NCBI RefSeq assembly: GCF_947501385.1
Contig: NZ_CANMVP010000002.1
Location: forward strand, 62,001 to 126,000
Source of the DNA: an uncultured Polaribacter sp.
GTDB taxonomy: Bacteria; Bacteroidota; Bacteroidia; Flavobacteriales; Flavobacteriaceae
DNA: 64,000 bases
Direction of reading: 5' to 3'
Under the pieces are notes generated by a model. It saw only the letters and a list, made by a program, of their open reading frames with translations, had not been told where the DNA came from and did no database searches. This document shows, in pieces, positions 61,879-64,000 of this stretch. The translations under genes and the position numbers were made by a program. Within the stretch, counting starts at the first letter, position 1, and every line of letters begins with the position of its first letter.

Positions 61879-62409
61879 GAAAACCATTTATCTAATTATG
61901 AAGAAAATAATTCTTCAATTTTTGCATCTTTTGGAGACCATAACACTCCAATGAAAAAAACAGCATTATTTTCAAAAGAGCACGATTTAAATATTCTATT
62001 ACAACATGTTCCGTTGATTATTTATGCTCCTAAATTTATACACCCTAAATTAATTCAAAAGAATGGAAAACTGATTGATCTTTTTCCGACGCTGATTCAT
62101 CTTGCAAAAGTGAATCCTACAAATTACACTTTAGGAACTGATTTATTAGACACCAACTATATAAATATAGCATCTTTTGTGTACTTAAAAATTAACGGAG
62201 AACCTGCAGCTGGTTTATTACAAGACAGTTTATACTATTCTAAAAACAATAGCACCAATGGTAGTGGAGTGTATCATTTAAATGAAAAGAGCTTGGTAGA
62301 TATAAAAGCAAAACTCCCTTTAAAAACAAAGGAAATGGATCGCTTATTGGAAGCCTATTATCATACTACAAAATACTTGTACTTCAATAATAAAAAGTTA
62401 GTTGAATGA
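61879..62409 (+). pseudogene. C-terminal remnant of an LTA-synthase/sulfatase-type phosphoglycerol transferase
   Basis: The open frame (from the stop at 61876 to 62409) has no plausible own start upstream of its conserved part. It reads FASFGDHNTPM, the metal-binding GDH-N motif of alkaline-phosphatase-like sulfatases and LtaS-type enzymes, then HVPLIIYAPKFIHPKLIQ, KLIDLFPTLIHL and TNYTLGTDLLD, the typical ending of that family. The N-terminal membrane domain and the nucleophile Thr/Ser region are missing. An ATG at 61951 gives a 152-residue frame that starts after the metal motif. It overlaps the convergent PAP2 gene by 12 bp. Catalytically inactive in any case. Confidence 0.75.
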
Positions 62410-62955
62410 TATTTTATCTATCTTTTTGTAAAGTGTAAAATATAGATTCCCAAAAATGGTTCCTACGGTTAAGCCTACAAAAATATCAATCGGAAAATGA
62501 ACCCCTAAATACAACCTACTGTAAGCAAAGATTGCTGGAAAGAATAGTATTAAATAAATATACTTGTACTTTCCTTTTAACAATAATGTGGTGTATACTG
62601 TAAAAAAAGTAGAAGTTGTTGCATGCCCAGACATAAAACTATAGCTCTGAGGTCTTATTAAAGTTCTTAAGAGGTTTTTAATTTCAGGATCATTATTGGG
62701 CCTTAATCTTTGGGTAGTGTTCTTAATTAGATTTGTAAATTGATCAGAAAATGCAACCAATACAATTAAAGACAATATCATAAAACCACCGCGTTTCCAA
62801 CCAAATGATTTTATAATTAGAAAAACAATTAAAATGAACAAAGGAGCCCAATTGAATTGGTGTGTTACCGCCAACCAAAACGGGTCCCAGTGTTCATTTC
62901 CTAAATTATTTAATAAAATAAGTAACTCTTTATCTTTCTGAATGATATCTAACAA
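62398..62955 (-). CDS. PAP2-type membrane phosphatase
   Basis: A 185-residue membrane protein of the PAP2/phosphatidic acid phosphatase superfamily. The three phosphatase motifs are intact: KNTTQRLRP (KxxxxxxRP), SYSFMSGHATTSTFF (PSGH-like, with SGH) and YSRLYLGVHFPIDI (SRxxxxxHxxxD). Six segments place the active site on the periplasmic side. The substrate could be undecaprenyl pyrophosphate or phosphatidyl-type lipids; motifs do not separate them. It starts 1 bp after the stop of the PPIase gene on the same strand, so they are co-transcribed. Confidence 0.93.
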   Translation of the reverse strand: MLDIIQKDKELLILLNNLGNEHWDPFWLAVTHQFNWAPLFILIVFLIIKSFGWKRGGFMILSLIVLVAFSDQFTNLIKNTTQRLRPNNDPEIKNLLRTLIRPQSYSFMSGHATTSTFFTVYTTLLLKGKYKYIYLILFFPAIFAYSRLYLGVHFPIDIFVGLTVGTIFGNLYFTLYKKIDKISFN

Positions 62956-62956
62956 A

Positions 62957-64000
62957 CTATTTACCTACTTTTAAAATTTCTACCTCAAAAACTAAATCAG
63001 CTTTTGCTGGAAAAGGACCATTTTTTTCTTCACCAAAACCAATATAATAAGGAATAAACAATCTTGCTTTTTCACCTTCTCTAAGTCTTAAAACACCTTC
63101 TTTAAAACCCGTTATCATTGGTCTCGCTTTATCGTCTAGCTGACAAACTAAAGGCTGTCCGCCATCTTCTGTAGATTGAATTTTTTTACCATCAGCAACA
63201 TAAATCGTATAATTTACTGATAATGGTTTATTCGCTACAACCTTTTTGCCTTTCGTTTCTTTCAATTTTAAAATACGTAAGCCAGAATCTGTTTTTAAAG
63301 CGTTTCCTTCATTCATTTCTGCTAAGAAAGCTTTTTTATCTTCTAAATATTTAGCATATCTTCTTTCTTCTGCTTGCTTTTCTTGTTTAATTTCGTCTTC
63401 TTTAGATTTGTTAAAATTTGCAACTTCTCTATCAAAAATGGCAGCTGCATTAAAATCTTCTGCTTTAGAACCTATTCTAATAATTTTAATTGTTTCTATG
63501 GTATCGTTCTGAACAATTCTATTTACAATTGCCATTCTTGTAGAATCTATTGCTTTTTTTAATTGTAGAGAATCAGAATATCTTTTCTTTAACTTTTTGA
63601 ACACTTTAGAATTTACAATTGTTTTACCAAAAACACTGTGTTTACCATCTAAATGTGGTATTGCTCTGTGTGTGATAAAAAACTGACTATTGTTTGTTGT
63701 TGGTCCTCCATTTGCCATAGAAAGCACACCTTGATCATCATGTTTATAAATGATATTTCCTAAGCTATCTTTTGGAAATTCATCACCAAACAAAAAACCA
63801 GGCTTTTTTCTTCCTTCGGGTGTAAAACCACCACCTTGAATTACAAAATTAGGCACTACTCTATGAAAAATAATGCCTTCATAAAAATTTTCACCTTTCA
63901 AAGAATCTGGAAGTCTATTGTTTGTACCTTCAACCAAAGCAACAAAATTTGCTACGGTTTTGGGTACATCATCTGCATATAGTTCTAATAAAATGCTTCC
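62957..64000 (-). CDS. Peptidylprolyl isomerase: cyclophilin domain fused to FKBP domain (5' end beyond window)
   Basis: The frame is open to the window edge (GSILLELYADDVPKTVANFV, then ALVEG, at 64000-63926), so the start is outside. The visible part begins with a cyclophilin domain (EGIIFHRVVPNFVIQGGGFT, GVLSMANGGPTTNNSQFFITH with the catalytic FHR and QFFI). A charged coiled-coil linker of about 60 residues (KSKEDEIKQEKQAEERRYAKYLEDKKAF) joins it to an FKBP domain (PLSVNYTIYVADGKKIQST ... ITGFKEGVLRLREGEKARLFIP). Two PPIase folds in one chain suggest a periplasmic folding helper, but the signal sequence is out of view. Confidence 0.9.
   Translation of the reverse strand, partial: GSILLELYADDVPKTVANFVALVEGTNNRLPDSLKGENFYEGIIFHRVVPNFVIQGGGFTPEGRKKPGFLFGDEFPKDSLGNIIYKHDDQGVLSMANGGPTTNNSQFFITHRAIPHLDGKHSVFGKTIVNSKVFKKLKKRYSDSLQLKKAIDSTRMAIVNRIVQNDTIETIKIIRIGSKAEDFNAAAIFDREVANFNKSKEDEIKQEKQAEERRYAKYLEDKKAFLAEMNEGNALKTDSGLRILKLKETKGKKVVANKPLSVNYTIYVADGKKIQSTEDGGQPLVCQLDDKARPMITGFKEGVLRLREGEKARLFIPYYIGFGEEKNGPFPAKADLVFEVEILKVGK

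Overview
ORGANISM. The window is a piece of a low-GC chromosome from the phylum Bacteroidota, most likely a marine Flavobacteriaceae species of the Polaribacter/Tenacibaculum type (the genus is inference). Reasons: promoters of the Bacteroidota form TTG-N18-21-TAnnTTTG; lineage-typical families (DUF4290 beside murA, DUF2490, bacillithiol deacetylase, mitochondrial-type aconitase, two-motif DnaJ, YbiT-like ABC-F protein); a carotenoid set of the saproxanthin/myxol type; and many dispersed palindromic intergenic repeats. Almost all of it is chromosomal core. There is no prophage, CRISPR array or intact insertion sequence. LAYOUT. 1-8 kb: end of a class III aminotransferase, a small secreted protein, aconitase, RNase P RNA, the dnaJ-grpE heat-shock pair, murA (Asp in place of the catalytic Cys) and a DUF4290 gene. 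8-13 kb: UvrD/PcrA helicase, then a three-gene operon (SatD-like regulator, DUF3307 membrane protein, DUF7935-like protein) preceded by three identical 20-bp dyads at an exact 28-bp period. 13-17 kb: a cobalamin uptake locus: riboswitch-controlled TonB receptor, divergent to a BtuF-like lipoprotein; then a racemase and a DUF2834 gene. 17-25 kb: a ParDE toxin-antitoxin pair, topoisomerase IV parC and parE separated by an ORF6N gene and a decayed lipoprotein gene. 24-33 kb: lysA, a GNAT acetyltransferase, a repeat-rich spacer, tex, a second toxin-antitoxin pair with a duplicated antitoxin, a lipoprotein, topB, and a transposase remnant. 33-43 kb: tRNA-His, bshB1, an SLC13 permease with pckA, DUF2490, a trans-sulfuration enzyme, a MATE exporter, DUF2520, KdsC-like phosphatase and DUF2147. 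43-52 kb: a 9 x 7-bp repeat, pcm, a Gfo/Idh oxidoreductase, 3-hydroxybutyryl-CoA dehydrogenase, a PagL-like enzyme, divergent dps and oxyR, an ABC-F ATPase and a thioredoxin-fold lipoprotein. 52-64 kb: DEAD-box helicase, LysE exporter, crtZ-crtD-cruF, pyrD, pheT, the tail of a lost LTA-synthase-type gene, a PAP2 phosphatase and a partial cyclophilin-FKBP fusion. HOW GENES WORK TOGETHER. Clear units are grpE/dnaJ; btuB plus btuF around overlapping divergent promoters; dps/oxyR (peroxide defence); parC/parE; SLC13 permease plus pckA (C4-acid entry to gluconeogenesis); and crtZ-crtD-cruF (hydroxylated monocyclic carotenoids). STRETCHES WITHOUT GENES. 3691-3882, 34360-34657 and 55103-55435 hold nothing recognised beyond possible promoter elements; 24252-24650, 26499-27014, 32882-33191, 43422-43738 and 45508-45772 hold repeats listed below. 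MOST NOTABLE. The dyad-array/SatD/DUF3307 operon is the best candidate for an undescribed regulatory system. Next is a palindromic repeat family that has entered tex and topB in frame, reading the same peptide in both.
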